DNA from: Lottia gigantea
Taxonomy: Eukaryota > Mollusca > Gastropoda > Lottiidae
DNA: 64,000 bases
Reading direction: 5' to 3'
NCBI RefSeq assembly: GCF_000327385.1
Contig: NW_008708227.1
Location: forward strand, 96,738-160,737
The position numbers and the translations under genes were made by a program. Each line of letters begins with the position of its first letter. Within the stretch, counting starts at the first letter, position 1. The notes under the pieces were generated by a model, which had not been told where the DNA came from, searched no databases, and saw nothing but the letters and a program-made list of their open reading frames with translations. Below, one piece after another: positions 21,501 through 32,400 of this stretch.

Positions 21501-23031
21501 TGAGAAATGGGCTCCTTTCTTTAACAGAGCTTCATTTACAGAGTTAATATCATTTAAAACTACTGTTCGTTGTGGTCCTGTAAAATATGAAAATATTGAA
21601 TAAATGATGACTATGTTATAGGTGACGTCGACTGCGAATTGCTTAAGTGTTCATTTGTTGATCTAGCTATTTGGTATTCGATCACTGTTGCGGCGGCAGA
21701 ACTTTTGATTAAAGGGGGGCCAAAGGCAAATGCTTCCGAATCCGTATTAAACGTGTAAGCACATGCCCCCTGAAAAAAAATGAAAAAAGTCTTCAATCCT
21801 GCATTTTATGCAATTTGAAAAAAATATACCCTCCATATTTTTACATATTTACAATTGAATAATATAGATTTCCACAAAACATTATTGTAATATTGATCCA
21901 ATACCTAATTATTTCCAATACTCGATTAATTCCAGTATCTAATTATTTCCAATACCAAATTATTTCCAATACCAAATTATTTCCAATACCAAATTATTTA
22001 AAATACCAAATTATTTCCAATACCAAATTATTTCCAATACTCAATTAATTCCAATATCTAATTATTTCCAATACCAAATTATTTCCAATACCAAATTATT
22101 TCCTATACCAAATTATTTCCAATATATTATCATTTCTTATAATCTCTTAATATGTAATAATTTCCCAATAACAGATTAATCCTTTTACCCTACAACTCTG
22201 AATTATCTAAGCGTTGGCTTTATCATATCATTTTGTTTGGTCTCTTCCATTCATTATTCAACGCCCAACAATATGTCGCATTTTGAGACTAATATAAGAA
22301 TATATATGATGGATCATATCATTTTCCAAACCAGTGTTAGTAAACCCTTTTGTATTGTACTGATATCTTCTTTAAACACACCCCTTTTATTGTTAGTCAA
22401 ATAGGTCAACGTTTAACTGATTGTCAAGAAGGTATATAGGCCTAACATATATATTCTTACCGAGATAAACTGTAAAAACCGGACCATATGTTTTAGTAAG
22501 TTCTCGAAATGCAATACCTATATTCTTAGTAGACCAGACTGGAATATAAATATCAATTCTGATATAGAAAACTATCATTGCACCAAGCACAAATCTCATT
22601 TTAGTTACACGATATTTCGTATGATGTATTTTGGTGAAATACTATAGTTAATGAAATATCGATAAGTAATAATAATTGAATGCAATCGTATACAGTGGCA
22701 CATACATCTGTTAGCATTACTTATAAACATTACAGAAACAAATCAGAAAATGAAAATTATTTTTATTAATAAGAACCATATGAGTTCTACCACGTACCAC
22801 GGCGAATAGCTACAAACACTTACAAATTGGGCTTCCAACAATTGGCAAAGCAAATGGTCCTGGTGGCAACTTGTAACGTTTTCTGAATATCAAATAGGCT
22901 AATAATCCAGTGGCTGTACCAATTAGCAGTGCTTGTGATAGTGGTGACTCTGGTAATAATTTGTGGACGTCTTCTGGAACATATTTGTTGATCAGGTCGA
23001 CGATATAACGAACTGAATTCTCAATTACCAT
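15518..23031 (-). CDS. Cytochrome P450, microsomal, clan 2-like, 10 coding exons
   Basis: Exons in order: 22824-23031, 22461-22538, 21479-21577, 20958-21051, 20438-20593, 17770-17984, 16905-17030, 16527-16631, 16257-16391, 15518-15864. Every junction is GT-AG and in phase, giving 520 residues and no lesion. It is a haem-thiolate monooxygenase that would work on the ER membrane with P450 reductase. A hydrophobic anchor spans about 33-49, then a basic stretch and LPPGP at 55-59. The I-helix is AGNDTS (326-331), the K-helix ESMR (383-386), PERF is at 438-441, and the haem loop is FSAGRRVCAG from 458 with Cys465. The C-helix motif WKLRRKLA and FDNYG resemble CYP1/CYP17-type clan 2 enzymes. The substrate cannot be told. 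About 30 residues precede the anchor, longer than usual. An ATTAAA lies about 20 nt past the stop. Confidence 0.95.
17207..17531 (+). mobile_element. ATACGCCC/GGCGTAT family element, compact copy
   Basis: A leader AATAGCTTGCTAGGTATAGT precedes the left end ATACGCCCAATGGCAGC (from 17234). The right end is GTAGGCGTAT (to 17531), preceded by a short GGAC array at about 17447-17475 and an inner ATACGCCC. It lies in a P450 intron and encodes no protein. Confidence 0.75.
18014..18283. repeat. MITE-like element with inverted ends in P450 intron
   Basis: CTAATCTTCACAATGTCAA on the left matches the complement of TTGACATTGTGAAGATTAG on the right. Its right half (ATTCGCTAG, TCAAGGTATTAG, GTAATAGCTT) also occurs at 808-890. 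It starts 30 bp upstream of P450 exon 17770-17984. Confidence 0.65.
18284..19840. other. P450 intron, unremarkable AT-rich DNA
   Basis: This is part of the largest P450 intron (17985-20437). I see no exon, RNA gene or clear repeat here apart from short TATA runs near 18800 and 18900. Confidence 0.5.
19845..20385 (+). mobile_element. ATACGCCC/GGCGTAT family element with internal tandem units
   Basis: AAGTCAAGGGCAATAACTC recurs at about 19915, 20053 and 20215 in units of 138-162 bp that also carry CTGTAGTCTCTAT and TTCATCGAAAGAT. A short GGAC-like stretch and ATATGGGCGTAT close the right end at 20385, about 50 bp before P450 exon 20438-20593. The left end is not sharp. Confidence 0.7.
21160..21235. 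repeat. Short tandem repeat CTATTTCTTACCAC
   Basis: About five degenerate units of 15-17 bp (CTATTTCTTACCAC, CTATTTCTGACTAG) lie in a P450 intron. Confidence 0.7.
21894..22125. repeat. 17-bp minisatellite AATACCAAATTATTTCC in P450 intron
   Basis: Roughly 13 units with few changes lie between the second and third P450 coding exons. They do not touch a splice site. Confidence 0.9.
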
Positions 23032-23055
23032 CGTGATACAATTACCACACTTTTA

Positions 23056-23361
23056 CTAAAAATCAAAACATTATAATTGATATAAAAAAGTACAATATCT
23101 TTTCTTTTGGTTGTTTGCCAATGTTAAATATCAGTCTAAATTCTTAAAATTGAGTCTTATTTTGGCTACATATTATATTTTACTTTTACAATATACAGTT
23201 AGATATAGCTTAGTGCATAGTTCATAACTTTCATTAACTTAGATGGAAATAATATGCCTATGCTACGTTGTTCAAAATAGCTTTCTTTTGATATCCAACT
23301 TTTAGCTTTTTTCAAATATCGTTACGAATTCCGGTAAAATTACAGTAAAATTGTTGCTTAC
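23056..23361 (-). other. Predicted intron in the 5' untranslated region of the P450 gene
   Basis: A strong donor CACCTTCAG|GTAAGC has its first intron base at 23361. An acceptor TTTGATTTTTAG lies 24 bp upstream of the ATG at 23031. Together they suggest a non-coding first exon ending at 23362. The promoter was not identified. Confidence 0.5.
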
Positions 23362-23984
23362 CTGAAGGTGAAAAGAAATATGTTGTTGATCGGCTTCTAG
23401 ACAATAATAACACTGACGAAATATGAGCCGAAATTTACTTACAATACAATATACAAGGTTACAAGTTGAAAAACTAGGACGAATAACACAACTGTATTAA
23501 ACACCAACAAGATTCAATCAAGATTGGGTTTTATTAAGACGTATTGAGACGAGTCTAAAGTAAAGTCTCGAGTAAAGCAATGACCAAGGCCACAGAATAT
23601 TGATTAAGTGAAAATAAGTAGTAACTTCTAATTATTGATGAAAAAGACTCACACACTCTGCCACTTAATATACTGTAGCCTATATATTGGCACTATTCTG
23701 GAATTTTTTCTGAAACATATTTCCTAAAATCTTAGAAATCGATTAATCTGTTGTATAACATGATACATTGATTAGCAGCAATGGTGGATGTGCTTTCTCT
23801 TCTATGCACTTCACCCCTCATTTCATTATAAAACACTCAATTATGATTGACATACTTAGTTCATCATAGCTGCTTCTAATGTTTCGGCAATATGTTGTTT
23901 GGATTTCGGGTTTCGTTTAGCGGTTCAGATCGTTAGTACTTGGTTGATTTATTATTGAAATTAAGAACTATTTACTCTTAAAAT

Positions 23985-24320
23985 AAGGAGGCATACTGCA
24001 ATAGTTCAAGAATACTCTGGGCAAAATCGCCAAGATTGTAATTTCTTTTATAAGCTACAACCAAAATTTTCGCATATACATGAGGGAAAGCATTGACAGT
24101 TCAGAATAATAGCGTTTGATTATGATTATTATGTAGTCTTTAGTAGCTGTGGAATCAAATTTCATTTCAATGGGAACTATCTGATTACCATGTTGAATGT
24201 TGAGTCCATTTGGCAACTCGGTCTGTAGTTGATCGATCCAGTAACTTTCGCGTTGTAGTCGTCTAAGCTTAGGTTTGATATTTGTTGACGAAGAAACTGT
24301 TTCTAATGACATAATGAAGG
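23985..24320 (-). mobile_element. Penelope-like element, C-terminal fragment
   Basis: Minus-strand translation gives LRRLQRESYWIDQLQTELPN, GLNIQH and ILVVAYKRNYNL. These parallel the C-terminal end of the GIY-YIG nuclease region in the neighbouring fragment (REAHWIETLNTARPIGLNI, KMIVAYSKNKNL). The two fragments lie in the same direction, as in the partial tandem arrangement typical of Penelope-like elements. It is a degenerate relic. Confidence 0.75.
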
Positions 24321-24616
24321 TCACCAATATAATGATCGGTATTGTTGAAATGATTTATAAGTGGTCTATTCTTGGCATGAGCAATATCGTGGTTTGAAAA
24401 TTGTAGTAAATATGAGTTACCATAAAAATTGGCAAATCCATATTAGATTTCGGGGAGGGAGGGTTTGATTCTCCCAAATGTACAGGCCTAGGGTGGAGCA
24501 GACACTTTAATTAGAAATTAGGATTAAGGGTCTTGAAATTGGGTTTTCTTCTGTTCTTATTCTGATCTGAAATTAGAAAAAATAACTCGCCCGATGGGCG
24601 AGAAGTATAGTATCTG

Positions 24617-26900
24617 TTATGTGCTGATTGTTTTTAGTTTACTATGAACAATATTATCATTTAAGTTCTTATTTTTTGAATATGCAACTATCATTTTCTG
24701 CTTATAGTCATGGGGGAATTTCTCTTGAAGGCTCTTATAGTGGGCATGAACTATCTTGCTTGCTCGATTGCTGGTTGTATTAAACGGGACAACAAAGGGT
24801 GCTATGCCTACATTATGATGAATATTTAGTCCTATAGGTCTTGCTGTATTCAATGTCTCAATCCAATGGGCCTCCCTAGATTGACGGAATTTGGTAGTTT
24901 CATCTTCGGGCAAGTCAATTTCTATACGCTCAATTGGGATTAGGGTGAGATCGTCTATTGAATGGTCGTCGAGGTTGAAATGATTAGAAACAGGCTTGTC
25001 TTTCTTTAATTTGATGTCTGACCTATGAGCATTAAAGCGAGTTCGTAAATTATTCTTAGTTTCTCCTACATATTGTTTGGGGCATTTCTTGCATGAAATT
25101 AAATATATTACATTCGAATGTTCACATGTTAGATGTTCCTGGATCGGGTACCTTTTATTCGTAGAGTTGCTTACAAAATAATGAGTTTATGATATAAAGG
25201 GACATGTTTTGCATCTACTGGACAAACATGGAGCACTTCTTAAACCTGGAGGTACTTCGGCATAAAGTCTGTTTTTAGCTGCTATCTGTGCTAAGGTGGA
25301 ATTTTTTATGTTTTAAAAATCGTTTAGAGTACCCACGCTCTTTCATTTTTGAGAAAACAATCGTACAGGCTTGGTTGAAATCAGAAGATCTCGTACAAAT
25401 TCGATGAAATCGTAAAACCTGTGACTTAATTATACCAGAAAAGGTATGTTTTGGGTGAAAGGAGCTCTTGTGCAAGAGTTGATGAGTATCAGTTTCTTTG
25501 AAATACACTTTAAATTTCCAGTTTATTTGTTTCTGCTACGGAATCTCCCTTAAAGACTGTGGTATCGAGAAAGTCTATGCTTTTGTCACTCACGTTTGCG
25601 GTTAGTTTGATAGAAGGATGATGGTTGTTGAGAATTTCAAAGAATTCCCAAAACTGTTCGATAGAATAAGTCCAAACCATAAAAATGTCATCCAAAAAGC
25701 GTCCGTAAAAAAGTGGGTCAAATGGACAGAGGGGCAACACCTCACGTTCCCACTCTGCCATGAAAAGGTTTGCGTACGAAGGGGCGAATCGTTTGCCCAT
25801 TGCTGTCCCTGAAGTTTGTAAATATGTTTTACCATTAAATGTGAAATCGTTTCGACTAAGACAAATCTCTAAAAGCTGTAGAATTGCATCGTCGGGTCTG
25901 TTTGGATCTGGGTTTCTATTAAAAGCTTTACGAACTGCCGTTAAACCAGTAGTGTTATCGATATTGGTATACATAGAAAAAACGTCGATAGAAATTAAAA
26001 TGGCATTAGAGGGAACTCTAATGTTTAGAATTATTCAGTTGATTCTCTGCTTCTGAAACGTAATCCTGCCTATTCAGAATGACACAACATGAACCTTTGT
26101 CACTCTTTTTAATAACAATGCTATCGTCTTTCTTAAGTAAGTTTAACGCTTCACGTTCCACTCGTGTGAGATTAGGCTTTTCGTGTGTTATGGAAAGGTT
26201 CACTGTTTGGCTATTCATACTCGCAAATGCTTTCAATATTTCAGGATGGATGGCGGCCTGAGGGGGTGTCCACGTGGATTTAGGAATAAACATTGTTCTA
26301 GCACCACGTGGGGGGTGGTTTCGAAAAAAATATGTGCAGCTAAGATTTCGTTGAAATCGTTCAATGGATGGTCGGAGATAATTCAAGTTAGCTATCTTTG
26401 GTGTGGGAATAAACTTAAGTCCACGGTCTAAGATTGAATGCTGAAGGGGTGTGAGAATTTTGCGGCTCAAGTTAACTACAGTTTGGCCTAGCGGTGGCAT
26501 CTCAGTATTTTTATCCCCGGTAATTAGTTTAAAGACTTACTCGATGCTTGAAGCTGGTGTATCCAAAACAAATAGATGCTGTTTGCTGTTTCTGGAGACC
26601 AATGAAGATTATCAACTGTTTCGAATTCTTCTTCGTAGGGTGGTAAGATTGTTGCGCTGTTGATACTGGACTCCATCATCATGTTGTTGAGGGTGCTGAG
26701 GTTCTGTTGTGCTTTCTTCGAGATTTTATTTGAAATGGGTATACATGTGAAGAGGATCTTGGAGTTTGGGAATGTTTTGTTGGCTGTGGCGAATAATTTC
26801 TGTATTTAATTACTGTTGTTATAAGTGCATGCTGCTCACAATGGGAGAGGGTATATGCAATAAATCGCATCTTATCTATCTGCAATGAGGGAAATTTTCT
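24617..26900 (-). mobile_element. Penelope-like retroelement (RT + GIY-YIG endonuclease), broken
   Basis: Recognisable parts, 5' to 3' on the minus strand: an N-terminal region (about 26500-26760); an RT with KKSDKGSCCVIL, MYTNIDNTTG, GTAMGKRFAPSYANLFMAEW and FYGRFLDDIFMVW; a linker; and a GIY-YIG nuclease with VIYLISCKKCPKQYVGETKN and LRTRFNAHR. RT plus GIY-YIG is diagnostic of Penelope-like elements. The reading frame is broken in several places (about four or more), so the copy is inactive. The 5' boundary is uncertain. Confidence 0.88.
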
Positions 26901-28920
26901 AGAACGTTCGAACCACCTCGGGTTGGGGTAGTGGGCTTGACTGTAAACTCAGTGTTCTGGGCTATTGTCCTGTGAATAGGGTGAATTGGTCATTGTCAAA
27001 ATGTTTTTGAACATATAAATCATCGGTCAAAAAGTACAGTAACAGTGTATGCCAACTCTGAATGAAATTCCCAACTGTATTGACTTACGTCCCTTGACCT
27101 GTCATTGCAATAACCGCTTAGATTATAATATGACATATACCCATAAAGTTATAAATAGAATATACATCTATGCATATACCAGATCTGATGTCTGATATGT
27201 TGTAAGGAAACAGAAGAAGCGAATACCACACATATCATCATCGAAAATTCAAAACTAAAAGGGGGAGTGGAACAACACCAGGCCATAGCCCCTTGAAGTT
27301 CTGCCATTATTAATGAACTATGGGCAAAGTGGACGAAATAGTGTCAATTTAAATACGTTGACACTATTTTCTCCACATATCTTATAGTAGTATTGAAAGA
27401 ACTTCAAGGGCATGTGGCCAGGCCAGCTTATGTAGAAACGCCACTGAGCGACTTCCCGGCATTGTAGCCTACACCTTGTCTGAATTTTCAACCTTTCAAC
27501 TTGTGCATACCAGGGTATTGTACATCTTGTGATATCAACATACAGGAAGGAATTTCACTCCTCTACGATCTTATATTGGCATTAATGTGGTGCTACCATA
27601 GATCCAATATTATTGTCATACACGATTGTCATGGCTGAAGCCATGTTCATATTAATATTTTTTAAGTACAAAATATTTATGAACAAACCCAATAAGCTCA
27701 TACCACATAAATATGAACATGAACTGCTTGTTCATTCGAACAAAATTGTCAATGGTTTCCATCCTTGGGTACCACAGTAACCGCTTTAATGTGCACTGGA
27801 GAGTCCTCGCTGACAACATCGAGATAGCACTATAGTAGTTTTTACTATTTAACAATATGTACACTAGATTTTGACATCTGAATATTTATGGGTTTTTTTT
27901 TTTAAGTTGCTCTCATTTTTATACAATAACGTTAAGGGCTTCTGTGGAATTTTCTCACTATGTTTAAAAAGCGTGTGCTAGAGGGGAAAGTCCAAGCCAT
28001 TATGTACAAACTAAAAAGCTGATAATAACATGCACCGCCTCCCCTCATGGTGTTTCCAGCGCTGGACTTGAAGAATGGACTCGGCCAAGATAGCATCCTC
28101 TTGCAGTCGGTTGCATATCTTTATGGTCTTTAAGAAAAGATTATTATTCGTAGGTTGCGGTGCTGCAGAAAGGGACCCTGAACCTGTGTTGGTGTCTCTT
28201 CGTGGCTGCTCCTGTTTGGCTGAATCGGGGAGGCAGTTCTATGGTAACTATGGGGTGGTCAGCTCGGTACATCAGTGTAAACTTGGATCTTATTTTGTGT
28301 TAGCGTGCTCTCAGACTCGAGCTGTTCTAGCAACGATGTTACACGACTAGTGATATTGTAGTTGTTGCTACCTTTAGTTCACTTCGACGGCGGTTCTTGA
28401 TTGTCTCCCCTCTCACGTTTTATAGAGTGGATAATATTGTAGCAGGCTTTTCTAACAAGGGTATCTGATTTCCTAAGGGTTAGGAACTGAGACTCTCGTA
28501 CGGTGCTCGCTAATGGACCAACCACAGAATGGAAGGAGATAGGAACATGAGGGACATCTGGGAGGGACCATGTTTCTAAATGTGATGCAGTGGAAAAGCC
28601 ACTTGTGCGGGGCATCATTATTTCGAAAAAATAATATTTTAACCACGAAAAACTGCAATTGATTCTCGTTTCATTAATCAAATTATGTTCTCAAAGCACA
28701 GCTTGGAATTACAGATTGATTGGTTTAAATACCAAAAGACAAGCTCTGTTTTGTAGCTTGGGCAAGATACAGAATATCAGAAACACTTCACGATTTCAAG
28801 GGTCTTTTTATATATGTAATATCGGCAGCTGATGCGTCACACATCAGTGCGGTCCGGTCAACCGTAAGCTGGCAGACTTTACATTTATACAAGGTAATCT
28901 AATACAAAAGCCATTCAATA
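26901..28920. other. Unassigned stretch between Penelope-like relic and PH-protein gene
   Basis: It contains a fold-back sequence at 27277-27425 and a GC-richer block at about 28030-28680 with short open frames on both strands (for example 28379-28681 minus and 28075-28350 plus). None shows a domain I recognise. The block may be the 5' part of the Penelope-like relic or another element. Confidence 0.4.
27277..27425. repeat. Imperfect palindrome (fold-back element)
   Basis: CCCCTTGAAGTTCT near the left end pairs with GAACTTCAAGGGCA near the right end. AAATAGTGTCAA and TTGACACTATTTT form the centre. The outer GGCC bases also pair. It could be a short fold-back transposon or the source of a hairpin transcript. 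Confidence 0.65.
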
Positions 28921-28937
28921 TAAAGGGATATAAATAA

Positions 28938-28943
28938 TTTATT
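28938..28943 (-). terminator. Candidate polyadenylation signal of the PH-protein gene
   Basis: AATAAA on the minus strand lies about 525 bp after the stop codon at 29469-29471. No closer canonical signal was noticed. Confidence 0.4.
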
Positions 28944-29468
28944 TCATTTACAATTATGTTTATAACACTAATTCAACATACAAAATAATCATACAAAATA
29001 CCAAAAAAAAAACAAATCATGGCAACAATTCATACACAATAATGCTAGATTTCCGCTGACTGGAGGAATTAGAAGAATGTCAACATTATGACTGATGCAA
29101 ATTGAAAGTCAACAGTAAAAATATCATTGGATTGTTAATTTGTAAATGCTATTTGTCGAAATACTTGTCATAAATACAACTATCTAACAGATTGTTTTTA
29201 TATTGTGAGGTAGTGTTGTAGACTAGAATACAAAAATATAGATCTCTTCAGGTATACTCAATTTGCATGGATTATTTTAGTTGCAACTTGCAGAAATTAA
29301 CAGGAACATTGGTTCCAAAATCAAGTTTGATTTTTTAAGTAAAAAACTAATGCACCAAATGAATTGGAATAAAAGTTTTTGGCCATAATCTGCGTAGAAT
29401 CAAACAATTTAACAGATAAAGTTGAACACAAAATGAGCACCATAATGATTAGAGTTATTTCCCCTTTG

Positions 29469-32400
29469 CTAGGTTTTTGTAACTGTCAATCTGTTCATCA
29501 TATCTTTAGCCATTTCTTCAAATGCCTGAAAAAAAAAGTTCTTATAAGTTATACTACATTAAGTATCAAGTTTGGAAGTACTCAAATTTCAAAAAGTATG
29601 AGTCAAGCTGAAAGTATTTGAATGAAAGTGTTTTTTCTACTTGCATTGCATTTGATATAATACTCTTGTGAGTTGTTGCTCTTTGAAAATCCAATAAAGT
29701 TTGCATATTGGGTTACCACAGGATAAAAATCTAAAATGTGACCACATCCAAGATCCATACAAAGCTTACTTACCTCAATTTCTGCTAGCACTGCTGGATC
29801 TACCTCCTTTCGAGGAGAGCTCTTGAAATTTCCATTAGTAACATTTGGCGATATGCGCCCTTCATCAACTTGTTCTAATGCTTTCATTTTCGCAAAAGCG
29901 ATATCAAATGTCATTGGGTTCTCTCCCCTTGGTGACCTTGGTGAATGTTCACTACTTGATTGATGTGATAAACTAAAACTAGAGTCACTACTTAAACTCC
30001 ACTCACTAGGTACCCCTAAACGATCACTACTAGAACTCCTTTCATGAGGCTTGGTCAAGTCCACAAAGTCTGTTTCTGAATGAAAAGAACCATGACTTTC
30101 ATCACTGTCTAATGAAGAGTTACTCTGATTATTCCGAGATTTTCGACGCTTTGTCCACGAAGCTTTAATGAATGTTTTGTGTGCTAGTTTTTGCATACTA
30201 GATTTTAAACTATTACTTCTATGTACTAAGTCTTTTTCTGGTTCTGGTAAGAGATCCATACTTTTAGAATTATTATAAGAATTGGCAAGCTTGGAACGAG
30301 TGTTTGAGTCTCCAGTTCGGTCAGCAAGATCCTTGTTAAGTTTGTCCATTGTCACTGATAGTGCTTTAATTTGGTCCACCAGGAAAGGATTGAGTTCTAT
30401 TTTAGGTACAGATTTCTTTTTGCCAAATTTAAACAATCCTGCAGGTTTTTTGGCAGCACTGTTGGCATGAAGCTGTTTATTGAGTGTGTCCATCTGAAAA
30501 CATAAAGACACAAGACGTTTAGTAGGGTAACAATGTATACAAACTTTCATAAAAACTTTCATAAAAACTGATCATTAATTTTTTAAAGATGGGTTTCCTT
30601 GTTTTTTAATGTCAAATTAAGCAAACTATTTTGTTAATTGGTGTTTCTAATGAATTATCATATTGTATTCTTAATCATATCATTATGTTCTTATTGCAAA
30701 TAATTAAGAGTTTTAACCAATCATAAATGAAAATAAGGGAACCCCATCTTTAAAGCAGTACCAGTGTCCTCACCAATATGACAAACTAAAATCCTCAATT
30801 TGCTCATAAATATAACATGCTTACGATTTCATTAAGAAATTAGTTTAAACAGACCTTATTTGATCTTCAATTTCAGACAAAGTCCTTACCTTAATTTGAG
30901 TGGACATTCTTCTTTGATGAAGTCTTGTCATCTCTACAATTCTATCTTCCCCATCATGGGTAGGTTGAAGATCAAATGAACTAGCTGACAGTTTCTGAAA
31001 AATTAGAGAAGGAATTGGTGAATATTTGTGATGATTAAAATTATGCTTGCTCAGATTCAAACACATGAAAGGACCTACTGGAACATCACAGTCTCTGGCT
31101 TCTTGATTTAACAACTTTTGTTTGCGTCACATTGTGCCAGTGTTGGAGACATTTAATTGGATGGCAGTGTTATGAATCAAAATAAGGTTATATAGAGATA
31201 TAGTTGGACCCTAACTAAAGTGACTATATTAAAAATAATAGCTAATAAAAATACAGAAAGTTTGGTCTGATTTGAATTAAGACTGGTTACAACATTTATG
31301 TCAACTTAGGTTATCTTTCCAGAATTCCTCAATGCCAGGGAAGCTATGGATGTTTGGTTGATTACAATTTACATAAATCAGTTTTACCTTTTGTCGTCTG
31401 GCTCTCTCTAACTCTATGGTATGTTTCTGTTGTAAAACTTCAGCTAATAATTTCTGTTTATAATATTCTACTTTGTTAGCACTATTATTATTATTCCCTA
31501 TAATATAATTAATAGTACTGTAATTTAATATATCATTTAATATTTTTATGAGTTCCTTAGCTTAACTATCCCTATTCTTATAACCTAGAATAAGTTATCT
31601 TCAATCCTGATTCCAGTCAACCCTGCTGCAAATGAGTATGGATAATCTGGTAAAAAGTGCCAATACATTTAGCTTAGGACCATCTGGTAGAAAGGATCCT
31701 TTGTGAACCTCAGTTGTTATCCTTGTAAAAGATACTTGTTTCATTCCTTTGTGTTCACTTAAACAATTTGGAAGTATTTTTTCCCACAATGTTTTGATTA
31801 ATTAATATTTACTAGATTATCTGGGTTGAACTGGGTTGATTTGCATGAATTTCTATATCAAAATTTCAATCTGACTACTGTCCTCTTAGTATCATATGGT
31901 GCCTTAGTTTTTCTTCAAGCTTAAACAGCAGGGTACTGTCACCTGACATAATTTAAAGAAATAACTAATATAACTCACCATGAATATTATAATTATCTAA
32001 AGGACAAGCTTGACTACTTTCTGGTTGTAAATAATCTATCCATGTTGATAATTCTTCTCTTGTTTCCGTTGCTAAGTGAAGAGGTAAAAATTCCTGAAAA
32101 GTAAATAATTTGGAAAGAATGAAATTAAAGTAACTGTATCTATACATACTACAATACATGTGGAATTAGTTGGAAGAGGCCCCAACAGAATTGAGGCTTA
32201 CACGGAAAGAGTTGTTGGTGAGCCTCATTGCCAAATGTGTTCAATACATTTTTGTCTAGGGGATGGAGCTTATTGAATTTACAACAACCAGCAAAATGAA
32301 AAGAGAAGTGAAAAGTACCAGTACCACTGATGATAAATATAATTTATTATCTTTCCAAAGCTATTTCAACTATTTGATGTTTTTCCAGCTCAAAATTTAA

